A stretch of 49,272 nt of DNA from Sulfurimonas sp. (GTDB taxonomy: Bacteria; Campylobacterota; Campylobacteria; Campylobacterales; Sulfurimonadaceae), in assembly GCA_026988235.1 (NCBI GenBank), contig JALSLQ010000035.1, forward strand, positions 1-49,272, in the 5' to 3' direction. The stretch's first letter is position 1. Every line of letters starts with the position of its first letter. The position numbers and the translations under genes are program-made. Under the pieces are notes generated by a model. It saw nothing but the letters and a program-made list of their open reading frames with translations, made no database searches and had not been told where the DNA came from. Positions 48,019-49,272 of the stretch are shown here, piece by piece.

Positions 48019-48645
48019 ATGGCAAGATATAGAGGTCCAGTAGAAAAAATCGAAAGAAGATTTGGAGTAAGCCTTAACCTAAAAGGTGAGCGTCGTTTAG
48101 CAGGAAAATCTGCTTTAGAGAAGCGTCCTTACGGTCCAGGTCAACATGGTCAGCGTCGTAAAAAAGTTTCTGAGTATGGTTTACAACTTAATGAGAAACA
48201 AAAAGCGAAATTTATGTATGGTATTTCTGAAAAGCAATTCCGTGCTTTATTCGTTGAAGCAAAACGCCGTGATGGAAATACAGGTACAAACCTTATTACA
48301 TTAATCGAGCAAAGATTAGACAATGTTGTTTATAGAATGGGATTTGCATCTACTCGTAGATTTGCTCGCCAACTAGTAACACATGGTCATATTTTAGTTG
48401 ATGGTAAAAAACTTGACATTCCTTCTTACCGTGCTAAACCGGGACAAAAAATAGAAGTAAAAGAAGCTAGTAAAACTAACAATCAAATTGTTCGTGCTAT
48501 TGAGCTTACAAACCAAACTGGTCTTGCTCCTTGGGTAGATATTGATGCTGAAAAAGTTTATGGTATCTTTACTCGTCTTCCAGAGCGTGAAGAAGTTGTT
48601 ATTCCAGTTGAAGAACGTTTAATTGTTGAGCTTTACTCGAAATAA
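48019..48645 (+). CDS. rpsD: 30S ribosomal protein S4
   Basis: [52 protein letters not shown]. Confidence 0.98.
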   Translation: MARYRGPVEKIERRFGVSLNLKGERRLAGKSALEKRPYGPGQHGQRRKKVSEYGLQLNEKQKAKFMYGISEKQFRALFVEAKRRDGNTGTNLITLIEQRLDNVVYRMGFASTRRFARQLVTHGHILVDGKKLDIPSYRAKPGQKIEVKEASKTNNQIVRAIELTNQTGLAPWVDIDAEKVYGIFTRLPEREEVVIPVEERLIVELYSK

Positions 48646-48673
48646 TAATTTACTATAAAAAGGCGTAAAAAAT

Positions 48674-49272
48674 ATGAAGAAGATTAAAACTACTCCACTT
48701 GCTCCCCAAGAGTTTGAGGTAGAACAAATAAGTGAGAATGAAGCAAACATAATGGCATACCCTTTTGAAGTAGGGTATGCTATATCGTTGGCTCATCCAC
48801 TTCGCCGTTTTCTATTAAGCAGTTCAGTTGGGTATGCCCCAATTGCTATTAAAATCGAGGGTGCGAAACATGAGTTTGACTCAGTTCGTGGTATGCTTGA
48901 AGATATTTCAGATTTTATCTTAAATTTGAAAGAGATTCGCTTTAAACTTAATAATGATGCAGCAGAAGCAGAAATTAACTATAGTTTTGCCGGTCCGTGT
49001 ACTATTAAAGGTGCAGATCTTAGCAATGATGAAGTAGAAGTGGTAACACCTGATGCTCCGCTTGCAACATTAAATGAAGATTCAACACTTAACTTTACTA
49101 TTAAAATTGCACAGGGTATTGGTTATGTAGCAAGTGAAGATACTGCAGAGGAAGTTAATGATGATGAGTATATTGCGTTAGATGCGTATTTTACTCCGGT
49201 AAGAAGCGCAACATATAAAATTGATAATGTATTAATAGAAGACAACCCTAACTTTGAAAGAGTTATTATGAA
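48674..49272 (+). CDS. rpoA: DNA-directed RNA polymerase alpha subunit (truncated by window end)
   Basis: [20 protein letters not shown]...[50 protein letters not shown]; no stop before window end. Confidence 0.95.
   Translation, partial: MKKIKTTPLAPQEFEVEQISENEANIMAYPFEVGYAISLAHPLRRFLLSSSVGYAPIAIKIEGAKHEFDSVRGMLEDISDFILNLKEIRFKLNNDAAEAEINYSFAGPCTIKGADLSNDEVEVVTPDAPLATLNEDSTLNFTIKIAQGIGYVASEDTAEEVNDDEYIALDAYFTPVRSATYKIDNVLIEDNPNFERVIM

Noticed and set aside
1-49272. tRNA or rRNA genes
   Set aside because: Intergenic gaps were read for cloverleaf or conserved rRNA segments and none was found; a tRNAscan run would be definitive.
1-49272. Prophage or intact transposon
   Set aside because: No integrase, transposase or phage structural genes recognised; repeats are short palindromic elements only.

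Overview
The window is an AT-rich chromosomal segment whose gene content and order look like Campylobacterota (Sulfurimonas/Sulfurovum-like). This assignment is inferred from sequence only. From left to right it contains: (i) moaD-moaE-moeA, a hypothetical gene and galE; (ii) a tightly packed + strand exopolysaccharide operon (about 3.5-18.7 kb) with a recognisable PelF-type glycosyltransferase, a PelG-position membrane protein, a TolC-like outer-membrane protein, an OmpA-type lipoprotein, a large polytopic membrane protein, a membrane-anchored HD-GYP protein with altered motifs, GT2/DUF2304-like, FemAB-like, polysaccharide deacetylase, flippase-like and GH114/PelA-N-like genes, followed by a convergent HlyD-type adaptor; (iii) rnhB and an ATPase; (iv) the S10-spc ribosomal array from rpsJ to infA; (v) a ~15 kb block separating infA from rpmJ, with chorismate mutase, CvfB-like, NnrS, radical SAM, an exported Hsp20, Crp/Fnr, selU, selD, HAD, nitroreductase, a two-component system and class III RNR genes; (vi) rpmJ-rpsM-rpsK-rpsD-rpoA (rpoA truncated). 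The main unexplained signals are: a 10-bp palindrome TTACATGTAA, strongly over-represented and always read in the same codon phase (Leu-His-Val); a class III RNR whose glycyl-radical motif sits on a separate 49-aa ORF; a structured leader upstream of rpmJ; BIME-like palindromic repeats; and the divergent Pel-like locus. Small genes absent from the ORF track (rpmJ, the 49-aa nrdD fragment, a 47-aa secreted peptide, partial rpoA) were found by reading the sequence.
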